Source: Actinotalea soli
GTDB taxonomy: Bacteria > Actinomycetota > Actinomycetes > Actinomycetales > Cellulomonadaceae
Direction of reading: 5' to 3'
DNA: 64,000 nt
NCBI RefSeq assembly: GCF_017565425.1
Contig: NZ_JAGEMK010000008.1
Coordinates: forward strand, 62,001-126,000
Position 1 is the stretch's first letter, and each line of letters begins with the position of its first letter. The position numbers and the translations under genes were made by a program. The notes under the pieces are model-generated. The model was not told the origin of the DNA, made no database searches, and saw only the letters and a list, made by a program, of their open reading frames with translations. This document shows positions 1 through 8,481 of this stretch, in pieces.

Positions 1-378
1 GGCCGTCGCGGCGTCGGCGAGGGCCATGGCGCGCTTCTCGAGACCGGTGAACAGGGGTGAGGCCGCGTACTCGGGGACGGCGAGCAGCTGCTCGCGCGTC
101 ACCCCGGCACGCAGCGCGAGCATCGCGCCGAAGTCGATGCACCACGGGCAGCCGATCACGACGGCGACGCGGTGCTGGACCAGGTCACGGAGGGTCTCGG
201 GCAGGTGGTGCCGGGACCGCATCAGGGTCACCTCGCCGAGGAGCTGGGACCAGAACACCCCGCGGTGGTGGGCTGTCACCATGCCGGGCTCCATGACCTG
301 GCCGAACATGCGGCGGGTCATCGCGGCGACGAGCCGCGTGGACAGGCGCTGACGGGCGGGCGGGTCGATCCGGGCCAT
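1..378 (-). CDS. Carboxymuconolactone decarboxylase (AhpD-like) family protein, 3' end beyond the window
   Basis: This gene is read on the minus strand and continues past base 1, so only its first 126 codons are visible. It starts with an ATG at 376-378 and has an AGGAGGA ribosome site just upstream. The product begins MARIDPPARQRL. It contains the stretch VIGCPWCIDFG, whose C-x-x-C pair within a helical context is typical of the carboxymuconolactone decarboxylase/AhpD fold, often peroxidase-like. A lyase role cannot be separated from a peroxidase role here. It lies 38 bp after the CPBP protease gene and may share its transcript. Confidence 0.75.
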   Translation of the reverse strand, partial: MARIDPPARQRLSTRLVAAMTRRMFGQVMEPGMVTAHHRGVFWSQLLGEVTLMRSRHHLPETLRDLVQHRVAVVIGCPWCIDFGAMLALRAGVTREQLLAVPEYAASPLFTGLEKRAMALADAATA

Positions 379-416
379 GACGTCCTCCTGGTGCCGGGCC
401 GCCGGGGTGGCAGCCG

Positions 417-1295
417 TCACCACCTCGACGTGCTGGGCGCCCGGGATGTGACAGCCATGGCGCCGCCGGCGGTGACGGCGAGGACGACCCAGGTGATGGC
501 CTGCGCCGCCCAGAAGGGGCCGTCCGCGAGCTCCCGTGCCGACGTGGTGAGGTTCGACTCGGCGAAGGCGAGGGTGGAGTTCATCAGGGCGTGCGCCCAC
601 GCCGCCGGCCACATGGACGAGGACGCGAGGCGCGCCGCCGAGAGCAGGACCCCCACGACGAGCAGGTCGACACTCGTGGCGACGACGTCACGCACGGCGA
701 GGTCGCCGGTAGAGGCGTAGCCGAGCGTCAGCGGCAGGTGCCACAACGACCAGAGCCCCGCGATGAGGAGGCTCGCACGCCACGCACCCCACGGTGCGAG
801 CGTCGTCTGCAGGGCGCCCCGCCAGCCGATCTCCTCCCCGACGACGGTGACGAGCGCGAGGAGCGCGAACGGGAGCACGAGCGGCGCCAGGCCCCACGCC
901 TCCGCCGTCGGCTGCCACTCGACGACCCCCGTGGCGACGCCGAGGGCAGTGGTCATGGCAGGGACGACGAGGAAGACGCCGAGCACCGACGCGCACGTCC
1001 CCGCGACGCGCCGCGACGCGAGAGGGCGCAGCGCCGTCCACCGGGCGAACGTCGTGCGCCTGCCGGTGAGGAGGTGCGCGGTGAGGGCCGAGAGCGCGGG
1101 CGCCCACGAGAGCAGGGGGACGGCTGCGTTGAACGCGTCAGCATCGGCACCGACGACCCACAGCGGGACCATCACGGCTGCCGTCAGGACTGCCAAGGTG
1201 CCGAGGAACCAGGCGACGGCGCGCCGTGCGACAGGATCGAGGCCTCGACCTGGTGGAGCGGTCGGTGGGGCCAGGGCGGGGCTGATGCGGGTCAC
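417..1295 (-). CDS. CPBP-family intramembrane metalloprotease
   Basis: The 292-residue product is a polytopic membrane protein with about seven hydrophobic segments. It carries the CPBP (Rce1/abortive-infection-like) motifs: EEIGWRG with Glu154-Glu155 and Arg159, LWSLWHLPL with His186, and AWAHALMNS with His235 and Asn239. These residues form the metal site of the family, which cleaves membrane-embedded or prenylated substrates; the substrate here is unknown. The GTG start at 1295 has GAGAGG six bases upstream. The gene lies 101 bp after the response-regulator gene on the same strand, so the two-component system may control it, but this is only positional inference. Confidence 0.85.
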   Translation of the reverse strand: MTRISPALAPPTAPPGRGLDPVARRAVAWFLGTLAVLTAAVMVPLWVVGADADAFNAAVPLLSWAPALSALTAHLLTGRRTTFARWTALRPLASRRVAGTCASVLGVFLVVPAMTTALGVATGVVEWQPTAEAWGLAPLVLPFALLALVTVVGEEIGWRGALQTTLAPWGAWRASLLIAGLWSLWHLPLTLGYASTGDLAVRDVVATSVDLLVVGVLLSAARLASSSMWPAAWAHALMNSTLAFAESNLTTSARELADGPFWAAQAITWVVLAVTAGGAMAVTSRAPSTSRW

Positions 1296-1393
1296 GACGA
1301 GCCTCTCGTTCGCTCGCGGCGGGTGGGGTCACCGCCGTCGAGACGAGACTTCCGCGTGACCGGGACCCTCGGCATCGCCCTGCGGGGCCTCGT

Positions 1394-1415
1394 CACTCAC
1401 CCCGGAGGGTGAGTG
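1394..1415 (-). terminator. Hairpin at the end of the response-regulator gene
   Basis: A perfect 9-bp inverted repeat (1394-1402 with 1407-1415) closes a four-base loop. It overlaps the stop codon of the response-regulator gene at 1397-1399. No T-run follows, so it may be a weak or factor-assisted terminator, or an RNA-stabilising hairpin between the regulator and the downstream protease gene. Confidence 0.45.
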
Positions 1416-2062
1416 CGGCCGACGAGCCCGTGCTCGTAGGCGAAGATGACCGCGTGCACGCGGTCCCGCAGACCGAGCTTCGCCAGGACGGCACGCACGT
1501 GCGTCTTGACGGTGTCGTAGGCGAGATGGAGCCGCTGACCGATCTCGGCGTTCGAGCATCCGGCAGCGAGCAGGTGGAAGATCTCGACCTCGCGGGTCGA
1601 CAACGTCGAGAGGGCGGAGGGGTCCATGGCGGGCGCCTTCCGCACGTGCTCGAGGACCGCCGTCGTGACGTGCGGAGCGAGCACGGAGCTGCCGCTGGCC
1701 ACGTCGCAGATCGCGGCGACGAGCGCCTCGGGCCGGGCGTCCTTCGTCAGGAAGCCGCTCGCCCCGGCGCGCAGCGCACCCATGACGAGGTCGTCGGAAT
1801 CGAACGTCGTCAGCACGAGCACGCGGGTGGCCGGCGAGAGGCGCACCACCCGCTCCGTGGCGCGGATCCCGTCGAGCCGTGGCATCCGGATGTCCATGAG
1901 CACGACGTCGACCCGGTGCGCGCGGACGGCCTCGACGGCCTCGTCCCCGTCCCCTGCCTCGCCGACGACGTCGATGCGCGGGTCCGCTCCCAGCACGGTG
2001 GCGAGAGCTGAACGCAGCAGCGCCTGGTCGTCGACGAGCAGCACGCGAACCCTGGTGGTCAC
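1397..2062 (-). CDS. NarL/FixJ-family two-component response regulator
   Basis: The 221-residue protein has an N-terminal receiver domain with the acidic pair Asp11-Asp12, phosphorylation site Asp57 in VLMDIRMP, Thr85 and Lys107 (LTKDA). A C-terminal LuxR-type helix-turn-helix runs from about residue 150 (LSTREVEIFHLLAAG, then SNAEIGQRLHLAYDTVKTHV). It would be phosphorylated by the adjacent kinase and bind DNA as a dimer. Its GTG start overlaps the kinase stop codon by 4 bp, showing translational coupling. The target genes are not evident; the downstream CPBP protease gene is the nearest candidate. Confidence 0.93.
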   Translation of the reverse strand: MTTRVRVLLVDDQALLRSALATVLGADPRIDVVGEAGDGDEAVEAVRAHRVDVVLMDIRMPRLDGIRATERVVRLSPATRVLVLTTFDSDDLVMGALRAGASGFLTKDARPEALVAAICDVASGSSVLAPHVTTAVLEHVRKAPAMDPSALSTLSTREVEIFHLLAAGCSNAEIGQRLHLAYDTVKTHVRAVLAKLGLRDRVHAVIFAYEHGLVGRTHPPG

Positions 2063-3228
2063 GTCACCGCCTCCCTCGGACCATCGGCGAGGGACGGCAC
2101 CGTAGCCCGAACCAGCCAGCCGTCACGGTCCCGGTCGATCTCGAGCTGGCCGCCAGCCGCCGCGACACGCTCGGCGAGACCGATGAGGCCCGACCCCGCG
2201 TCGCCCGCGGCGCGCACCCCGGCTCCCCCGTCGTCGTGCACCGCGAGGGTCGCGCCGGTAGCCGACCACGTCAGCCGCACCTCCACCGCGAGAGGAACCT
2301 CGAGGTGCCTGAGCGCGTTCGAGATGCCCTCCTGCGCCACCCGGACGAGAGCCACCTCAGCATCCGGCGCGAGCACCACGGGCGCCCCCTCCACGCGGAG
2401 CGTGACGTCATGCAGCGGTGTCACGGCCGCTCGGACGAGTGCGGGCAGGCCTTCCAGGGACGGTACGAGCGCCGTGCCCGACGGCTCGGCGTCCAGGACG
2501 CGCAGCATCGCGCGGAGACCCGCGAGCGCGTGCCGCCCCGTCTCGGCGACCTGCCCGATGGAGTCGCGCACCGCGTCGTCCCGGGCCCCCACGCGCGCCG
2601 CCTCGGCCTGCGCGACCATGAGCGCGAGCGAGTGCCCGATGACGTCGTGCAGATCCCGTCGGATGCTCGCCCGCTCGGCGAGCCGGGCGGCCACGAGGCG
2701 GTCCCGCTCCAGCTCCTCCGCACGCTCTCGACGGATCCTGGTGCGCTGGGCCGCGGACCACGTGCCCACGACGACGGCGAGCAGCAGACCTGCCTCGACC
2801 AGCTGCAACCCCGCCGGAGCGCTGTCGTCCATCCGCACGGCGGCGACGCCCTCCGCCAGCACGACGCCGCCGATGCCCACGACCAGGACCGCACGAGGCC
2901 ACGGGTCCGGGGCCACCAACGTCGCTCTCCACGACACCAGCAGGAAGCACACCGCCGACGGCATCAGGACCCCTGTCGACCACCCTGGCATCGGCACCAG
3001 CGCCAGCACTGCCATCGACGTCGATGCGAGGAGCATCGCGGGGCCGATCCGTCGACGAGCGCACGCGAGCGCGACGTGCAGCCCCGTCGCGGCGACCGCG
3101 ACGAGCGCGACGACCGACGCCGACGAGCCGATCTGGGCGAGGGCCACCACGACGAGCACGCTGGCGGGGCCCAGGACGAGATGGGCCGCGACGACGACCC
3201 GCGTCCAGGTCTTGCCACGGTCGCTCAT
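2059..3228 (-). CDS. DesK/NarX-type sensor histidine kinase (HisKA_3)
   Basis: The 389-residue product has about four to five transmembrane segments in residues 10-160 and a short helical linker. A HisKA_3 dimerisation domain follows, with phospho-acceptor His194 in RRDLHDVIGHSL, and then a C-terminal HATPase domain with the glycine-rich DDGGAGVR and GSGLIGLAERV boxes. There is no obvious extracellular sensory domain, so it probably senses within the membrane. I chose the ATG at 3228 because reading further upstream would run into the permease gene. The gene lies 59 bp after the iron permease and could be read through from that operon. Confidence 0.9.
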   Translation of the reverse strand: MSDRGKTWTRVVVAAHLVLGPASVLVVVALAQIGSSASVVALVAVAATGLHVALACARRRIGPAMLLASTSMAVLALVPMPGWSTGVLMPSAVCFLLVSWRATLVAPDPWPRAVLVVGIGGVVLAEGVAAVRMDDSAPAGLQLVEAGLLLAVVVGTWSAAQRTRIRRERAEELERDRLVAARLAERASIRRDLHDVIGHSLALMVAQAEAARVGARDDAVRDSIGQVAETGRHALAGLRAMLRVLDAEPSGTALVPSLEGLPALVRAAVTPLHDVTLRVEGAPVVLAPDAEVALVRVAQEGISNALRHLEVPLAVEVRLTWSATGATLAVHDDGGAGVRAAGDAGSGLIGLAERVAAAGGQLEIDRDRDGWLVRATVPSLADGPREAVT

Positions 3229-3287
3229 GGCCCTAGGGTGCCAGCCTCTCAGCCCTCCCTGGACGCCGTCGCGACAGCGGAGAGCTC

Positions 3288-5411
3288 CTAGGACTCGTTG
3301 CGCTGGGTCCGGGCCAGCAGCCAGAGGAAGTACGGGGTGCCCACCAGCGCGGTGACCAGCCCGGCGGGGAGCTGGGTGGGGGCGGCGGCCGTCCGGCCGA
3401 CGGTGTCGGCGACGAGCACCAGCAGGGCACCGAGCACGGCAGCCAGCGGGACGACGAGCCGGTGGCGACGGCCCACCAGAGCGCGTGCGGCGTGCGGGGC
3501 GACCAGGCCGACGAACCCGATGAGCCCGATGGCCGCGACGGCGACCCCGGTGAGCAGCACGGCGGCGATCAGCAGCGAGGCGCGGGTGCGCCCGGGCGAG
3601 AGGCCCAGCACGCGCGGGGTGTCCTCGTCGATCGAGATGAGGTCCAGGCGCCGGTGCTGGGCCCACAGGAACGGCACCAGCACCAGGCACCCCAGGGCCA
3701 GGGGGACGAGGTGCTCGAAGGTGCGGCCGTAGGTGGACCCCGCGAGCCAGGTGAGGGCCTTGGAGGCGTTGAAGGGGTCGGTGGCCACGACGAGGATCGT
3801 CACGAGCGCGGTCGTCACGTAGGAGATGCCGAGCCCCACGAGGATGAAGGTGTCCGAGGCCATGCCGCGCCGGGCGACCAGCCCGAACAGGACGGCCGAG
3901 GAGACCAGGGCCCCGAGGCCGGCCGCCCCCGCGAGGGCCCAGAAGCCCGCGAGCGGGGCGAAGGTCACGAGCAGCACCGCACCGACCGACGCACCGCCCG
4001 AGACGCCGATGATCGTCGGGTCGGCGAGCGGGTTCCGCGCCGAGGCCTGCACGGCGGTACCGGCGACGGCGAGCGCAGCCCCGGCGAGCACGGCAGCCAC
4101 CACCCGGGGGACGCGGGTGCCGAGCACCCCCTCGACCACGGGACCGGCCTCGCCGCGCAACCAGACGGCGACGTCGCCCAGCAGGAGCATCCGGTCACCC
4201 AGCAGCAGGGCACCGACCACGGCGGCCAGCAGCGCCCCGGTGGTCACGACCACGACAGCACGCCGGCGTCGGACACCCACCCCGTCGACAGGGAGCGCGG
4301 AGCGGGCGTCCCCGAGGGAGCGGGACCGCAGCCGGAGCGCGACGAGGATGACCACCACGCCCCCGACCAGGGCGGTGACCGTGCCGGTGGGGACCATGAC
4401 GGCGGCCTGCGCCCCGACGACGGCCCGGAGACCGACGTCGGCGGCGAGCACGAGGTCGGTGGCGGCCAGGGCAGCGACGAGCAGCAGGGCGCGGTGGCGG
4501 TGCAGCCCGCGCACCCACGGGATGAGCATCCGCACCAGGGCCGGGGCCGCGAGCCCGACGAAGCCCAGGGGCCCGGTCGTCGCGACGGCGGTGGCCGCGA
4601 GCAGCACGGCGGTGACGAGGGCGACCACGCGGGTGCGTCGCACGTTCATGCCCAGGGTCGCGGCCTGGTCGTCCCCCAGGCGCAGCAGGTCGAGCTGGCG
4701 GGCCTGGAGCAGCAGGAGGAGCAGGACTCCCACGATGATCGGCAGCGACCAGCGGACGGTGCCGAGGCCGTTCTGCCCGAGGGAGCCGGCCGACCACGCG
4801 ATGAGCCCGCGGGCCTCCATCGGCCACAGGATCACCATCGCGGTGGTCACCGAGGTCATGGCTGCTGCCAGCGCGGTGCCACCGAGCACGAGCCGGGTGC
4901 CGGCAGCCCCCGAGGTGCCGCTGAGCAGCAGGACCGCGCCCGCCGACAGCAGGCCGCCGGCGAAGGCGAGGACCACGTCTCCGAGGAAGGCGCCGGGCAG
5001 TCCGCCCAGGGCGCCGAGGGAGAGCGCGAGGTGGGCCCCGCTGTGCACCGCGAGGGTGTCCGGGGAGGCCAGGGGGTTGCGGGTGATCGACTGGAGGACG
5101 GTGCCCGCCGCACCGAGGGCCAGCCCGGCGGCCAGGGCTGCGAGCAGCCGTGGGGCCCGCGAGCTGAGGACCACCGCGGCAGCCTGGTCGTCCGACCGCC
5201 CCAGCGCCCACTGCCAGACGTCGGCCGCGCCCAGTCCTGAGGTCCCCTGGGTCAGCTGCCACAGGGACAGCGGGACCAGCAGGACGAGCAGGCCGAGGAC
5301 GAGGGCGAGGACCCCCGGGACGCGCGTCGCCTCGGGGGCACCGCCCACGACGTCGGTACCGGTTGGCGCCTCGCGGGAACCGACCGGGCCCGACGTCGTG
5401 GTGGTGGTCAT
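3288..5411 (-). CDS. FecCD-family iron-siderophore permease, fused double-length form
   Basis: At 707 residues this is twice the usual FecCD permease length. It contains two tandem permease units: the first spans roughly residues 35-365, with RAPRLLAALAAGLALGAAG and RNPLASPDTL, and the second roughly 375-705, with RVPRVVAAVLAGAALAVAG and RNPLADPTIIG. Each should give about ten membrane helices, so one chain may replace the usual heterodimer, as in FhuB. It would form the channel for a ferric-siderophore, using the upstream ATPase and binding lipoprotein. Its ATG overlaps the binding-protein stop codon by 4 bp. Confidence 0.93.
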   Translation of the reverse strand: MTTTTTSGPVGSREAPTGTDVVGGAPEATRVPGVLALVLGLLVLLVPLSLWQLTQGTSGLGAADVWQWALGRSDDQAAAVVLSSRAPRLLAALAAGLALGAAGTVLQSITRNPLASPDTLAVHSGAHLALSLGALGGLPGAFLGDVVLAFAGGLLSAGAVLLLSGTSGAAGTRLVLGGTALAAAMTSVTTAMVILWPMEARGLIAWSAGSLGQNGLGTVRWSLPIIVGVLLLLLLQARQLDLLRLGDDQAATLGMNVRRTRVVALVTAVLLAATAVATTGPLGFVGLAAPALVRMLIPWVRGLHRHRALLLVAALAATDLVLAADVGLRAVVGAQAAVMVPTGTVTALVGGVVVILVALRLRSRSLGDARSALPVDGVGVRRRRAVVVVTTGALLAAVVGALLLGDRMLLLGDVAVWLRGEAGPVVEGVLGTRVPRVVAAVLAGAALAVAGTAVQASARNPLADPTIIGVSGGASVGAVLLVTFAPLAGFWALAGAAGLGALVSSAVLFGLVARRGMASDTFILVGLGISYVTTALVTILVVATDPFNASKALTWLAGSTYGRTFEHLVPLALGCLVLVPFLWAQHRRLDLISIDEDTPRVLGLSPGRTRASLLIAAVLLTGVAVAAIGLIGFVGLVAPHAARALVGRRHRLVVPLAAVLGALLVLVADTVGRTAAAPTQLPAGLVTALVGTPYFLWLLARTQRNES

Positions 5412-6394
5412 CCGATCGCGTCGACGGCCGCGTCGATGGTGCGGATCATGGACTCGGGGCCACCGAAGCCCCAGATGCCGTCGGGGAACCGCACGGCATC
5501 GGCGGTGAAGGGCAGCGAGGTCCAGATGCTGTTCTCGGCGAGGGCCGTGGCGAAGACGTCGTCGTCACCGTTGGCCATGTACCAGAAGCGGGTGTCCTCG
5601 GGGAGCTGCGTGAGGCCCTCGACGTCGACCTGGGCGAGGCCGTAGGCAGGGTCGGCCTCGAGGTCGGGCAGCTCGGCCCAGGCGTCGGTGAACCCCAGGT
5701 CGCCCAGGACCCCACCGATGAGGGAGCCGCTGGTGAAGGGCCGGACGGTCACGGCCTCGCCGGTGTCGTAGCCGTCGGCGAAGGCCACCGGGACGTCCGA
5801 GACGTCACCGAGCTCGGCCCGGGCCGCCTCGACCGCGTCGTCGTACTCGGCCTGCAACGTCTGGGCTGCGTCCTGGGTGCCGGTGACCTCGGCGACCAGG
5901 TCGACGTTGTCGAACATGGATCCGACGGGGTCGGCGGCGTCCCCACCGGGCACGACGACGACCGGGATGGTCTCCTCGATCTGCTCGACCGCCCCTTCCA
6001 CGAGGGAACCGGTGACGAACAGGACGTCGAGGTCCAGGGCCGCGAGGGTGTCGATGCTGGGCTCGCCGCGACCGCCGATGTCCGCGACGTCCTCGGGGAG
6101 CTCGACCGTGGTGTCCCACGTCTCGAAGCCCGTGACGTCAGCCACGCCGACGGGCTCGACGCCGAGGGAGACGAGGTACTCGGCGACGTTCCACTCGGTC
6201 ACGGCCACCCGCTCGGCCGGGGCGTCCAGGGTGACCTCGACCCCGCGGGCGTCGGTGACGGTGACCGACGTGTCCGCGGTGCCCGCCTCGCCGTCGGGGG
6301 TCGTCGCGTCGCTCGGGGCCTGCTCGGTGGTGCCGCAGGCGGCGAGCGCCAGGACGCCCACCAGGGCGGCGGTCGCAGCGGGACGTGCTCTCAT
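5408..6394 (-). CDS. Iron-siderophore ABC transporter substrate-binding lipoprotein
   Basis: The 328-residue protein begins with an Arg-containing signal peptide and the lipobox LALAAC, placing the lipidated cysteine at residue 20; an acidic and Thr-rich linker follows. The mature part has the class III (FecB/FhuD-like) pattern: VTVTDARGVEVTLDAPAERV, then GVADVTGFETWD and the helix spanning the two lobes. It should capture the ferric chelate at the outer face of the membrane and deliver it to the double permease encoded directly downstream. It lies 52 bp after the ATPase gene and falls under the same iron box. Confidence 0.92.
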   Translation of the reverse strand: MRARPAATAALVGVLALAACGTTEQAPSDATTPDGEAGTADTSVTVTDARGVEVTLDAPAERVAVTEWNVAEYLVSLGVEPVGVADVTGFETWDTTVELPEDVADIGGRGEPSIDTLAALDLDVLFVTGSLVEGAVEQIEETIPVVVVPGGDAADPVGSMFDNVDLVAEVTGTQDAAQTLQAEYDDAVEAARAELGDVSDVPVAFADGYDTGEAVTVRPFTSGSLIGGVLGDLGFTDAWAELPDLEADPAYGLAQVDVEGLTQLPEDTRFWYMANGDDDVFATALAENSIWTSLPFTADAVRFPDGIWGFGGPESMIRTIDAAVDAIG

Positions 6395-6446
6395 CAGGTC
6401 TCCTCAGGGATGGATCAGCTGTGTGCCGGCAGCAGGTGCCGCGGGC

Positions 6447-7355
6447 TCAGGGGGTGGGGTTCTGGGGCGCCGGGGCGCGGCGGGTGCGCTCGTGGTGGCG
6501 GGCACGCACGCGGGTGCGCAGGAGGCCGGTCCGCGGGTCGTGGTCCACCTCGACGGCGATGCCGTACGCGGCGGTCAGGTGCTCGGAGGTCAGCACGACC
6601 TCGGGCGGACCGGAGGCGACCACCCGGCCGTCGACGAGCAGGACGACCGTGTCCGCGACGGCCGCGGCCTGGTCGAGGTCGTGCAGCACCAGGCCGACGG
6701 CGATGCCGTGGGTGTCGGCCAGGTCCCGGACGATGTCGAGCAGCTCGGCCTGGTAGCGCAGGTCGAGGAAGGTCGTCGGCTCGTCGAGGAGGAGCACCGG
6801 GGTGTCCTGGGCGAGGCAGGCGGCGAGCCACACGCGCTGCAGCTGGCCGCCCGAGAGGTTGTCGACCGGACGGTCGCCCAGATGGGTGGTGCCGGTGAGG
6901 TGCATGGCCCGGTCGACCGCCACGGCGCCCTCGGGGTCGGCGGACCGCCAGCGCCCGCGGTGCGGGTGGCGCCCGTACTCGACGAGCTCGCGGACGGTGA
7001 CCCCACCCGGCGTCGGGCGGCTCTGGGACAGCAGCGTGAGGCGGTGCGCGAGCTCGCGGCGGGAGAGGTCGCCGACGTCCTGGGCCTCGCCGGGTGCGCC
7101 GACGCCAACCTGCCCGCCCGAGCGGGGGTGCAGGGCCGCGAGGGTGCGCAGCAGGGTGGACTTGCCGCTGCCGTTGGGGCCGACCAGGGTCGTCACCTGG
7201 CCCGCCCGCAGGCGCAGGTCGACGTCGTGGACCACCGTCTCGCCGCGGTAGCCGGCGCTCGCACCAGCGGCCTCGAGCAGGGTCGGGTGCGCGGCGAGGT
7301 CCGGTGCGAGGGCGCCCGGAAGCACAGGGGCGTCGAGCAGGAGGTCGTCGGGCAT
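6447..7355 (-). CDS. Iron-siderophore ABC transporter ATP-binding protein
   Basis: The 302-residue ATPase has Walker A GPNGSGKST, a Q-loop (LLSQSRPTPGG), signature LSGGQLQR, Walker B VLLLDEPTTFLD and switch His in VLHDLDQ, all in the FecE/FhuC arrangement. It energises import through the fused permease. It is the first gene of a three-gene operon (ATPase, binding protein, permease). The ATG at 7355 lies only 5 bp from the iron box, with no Shine-Dalgarno sequence in the gap. Translation from a leaderless or very short-leader transcript is therefore likely. Confidence 0.93.
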   Translation of the reverse strand: MPDDLLLDAPVLPGALAPDLAAHPTLLEAAGASAGYRGETVVHDVDLRLRAGQVTTLVGPNGSGKSTLLRTLAALHPRSGGQVGVGAPGEAQDVGDLSRRELAHRLTLLSQSRPTPGGVTVRELVEYGRHPHRGRWRSADPEGAVAVDRAMHLTGTTHLGDRPVDNLSGGQLQRVWLAACLAQDTPVLLLDEPTTFLDLRYQAELLDIVRDLADTHGIAVGLVLHDLDQAAAVADTVVLLVDGRVVASGPPEVVLTSEHLTAAYGIAVEVDHDPRTGLLRTRVRARHHERTRRAPAPQNPTP

Positions 7356-7360
7356 GGGCC

Positions 7361-7379
7361 TAAGGTAAGGCTCACCTCA
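7361..7379. promoter_or_regulatory. DtxR/IdeR-type iron box
   Basis: The 19-mer TAAGGTAAGGCTCACCTCA matches 15 of 19 positions of the DtxR/IdeR consensus TTAGGTTAGGCTAACCTAA. It sits 5 bp upstream of the start codon of the iron importer ATPase. When bound by Fe2+-loaded DtxR/IdeR it would block the promoter, so the importer is expected to be expressed under iron starvation. The box is 123 bp from the divergent aldo/keto reductase gene, where an effect is less certain. Confidence 0.87.
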
Positions 7380-7502
7380 GTGCGGATCCAAACCGTCCGG
7401 CTGTCGGACAGGGGCCTACCGGGGCGACCCCTGGGCGGCGGGTCGAGCAGCGGGTGGGCCCGCCAACAGGCGAGGTCGGCGCCGAGGCTGTCGAATGGGG
7501 AG

Positions 7503-8336
7503 ATGAGCACCGTCCCGAACATCAGCCTGAACAACGGCGTCGAGATCCCCCAGCTGGGCTACGGCGTCTTCCAGATCGACCCGGCGGAGACCAAGGACGC
7601 CGTCCTGCAGGCCTTCGAGGTGGGCTACCGGCACATCGACACCGCCCAGATGTACGGCAACGAGAAGGGCGTGGGCGAGGCCGTCGCGGAGTCCGGCCTG
7701 GACCGCGACGAGGTCTTCATCACCAGCAAGCTCAACAACAACGCCCACGACCCCGAGGTCGCGGCCCAGGCCTTCGACCGGACCCTCGAGGAGCTCGGGC
7801 TCGAGCACGTCGACCTGTTCCTCATCCACTGGCCGCTCGCCACCGTGACGAACTTCGTGGAGACCTGGGGGGCCATGGAGGACTTCTACCGTTCGGGTCG
7901 CGCCAAGGCCATCGGCGTCTCCAACTTCCAGCCCCACCACCTGAACCGTCTGCACGCCGAGACGACGATCCCGCCCGCCGTCAACCAGATCGAGGTGCAC
8001 CCGTACCTCACCCAGGACGAGGTGCGCGCCTACGGCGCCGAGCACGACATCGCCACCGAGGCGTGGAGCCCGATCGCCCAGGGCCTGGTGCTCGACGACC
8101 CGACGATCGTGCGCATCGCCGAGTCCCACGGCCGCACCCCTGCCCAGGTGACGCTGCGCTGGCACCTGCAGCGCGGCGACATCGTCTTCCCCAAGTCGGT
8201 GACCCGCTCGCGCATGGAGGAGAACTTCGACGTCTTCGGCTTCGAGCTGAGCACCGTCGACCTCGCGGACATCTCCGAGCTCAACCGCGACCACCGCACC
8301 GGGCCGGACCCGGACACGTTCAACAAGATTCCCTGA
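7503..8336 (+). CDS. Aldo/keto reductase
   Basis: The 277-residue protein is the size of a 2,5-diketo-gluconate-reductase-type aldo/keto reductase. The catalytic tetrad is visible as Asp46 and Tyr51 (YRHIDTAQMYGNEKG), Lys76 (ITSKLN) and His109 (LFLIHWP). C-terminal NADPH-binding elements include FPKSVTRSRMEEN. It would reduce an aldehyde or ketone using NADPH; the physiological substrate cannot be read from sequence. The ATG at 7503 marks the first conserved strand. It is divergent from the iron operon and has a hairpin downstream. Confidence 0.93.
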   Translation: MSTVPNISLNNGVEIPQLGYGVFQIDPAETKDAVLQAFEVGYRHIDTAQMYGNEKGVGEAVAESGLDRDEVFITSKLNNNAHDPEVAAQAFDRTLEELGLEHVDLFLIHWPLATVTNFVETWGAMEDFYRSGRAKAIGVSNFQPHHLNRLHAETTIPPAVNQIEVHPYLTQDEVRAYGAEHDIATEAWSPIAQGLVLDDPTIVRIAESHGRTPAQVTLRWHLQRGDIVFPKSVTRSRMEENFDVFGFELSTVDLADISELNRDHRTGPDPDTFNKIP

Positions 8337-8359
8337 GACGTCGCGCCGGCCGCCCGCGC

Positions 8360-8383
8360 TCTGCCCGACGGGGCGCGGGCAGA
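8360..8383 (+). terminator. GC-rich hairpin after the aldo/keto reductase gene
   Basis: Perfect 8-bp arms TCTGCCCG (8360-8367) and CGGGCAGA (8376-8383) enclose an 8-base loop, 24 bp after the stop codon. There is no U-tract, as is common for hairpin terminators in high-GC actinobacteria. Confidence 0.5.
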
Positions 8384-8481
8384 CCGGACGGCGGGCGCGC
8401 GAGAACGTCCCCCCGGCCGCAGCCCCGTCCCGGACGGGTTTGAGGGAGAATCGGCTCAGACCCCGAGTCCGAGGAGGGCAC

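Noticed and set aside
3229-3690. Upstream extension of the histidine kinase
   Set aside because: The in-frame extension lies over the 3' end of the permease gene and is Arg/Pro-rich; the ATG at 3228 is in the expected place.
3462-5508. Long open frames on the plus strand opposite the iron permease
   Set aside because: They are rich in Arg, Gly, Glu and Pro, lie antisense to a clear permease and reflect high-GC codon bias.
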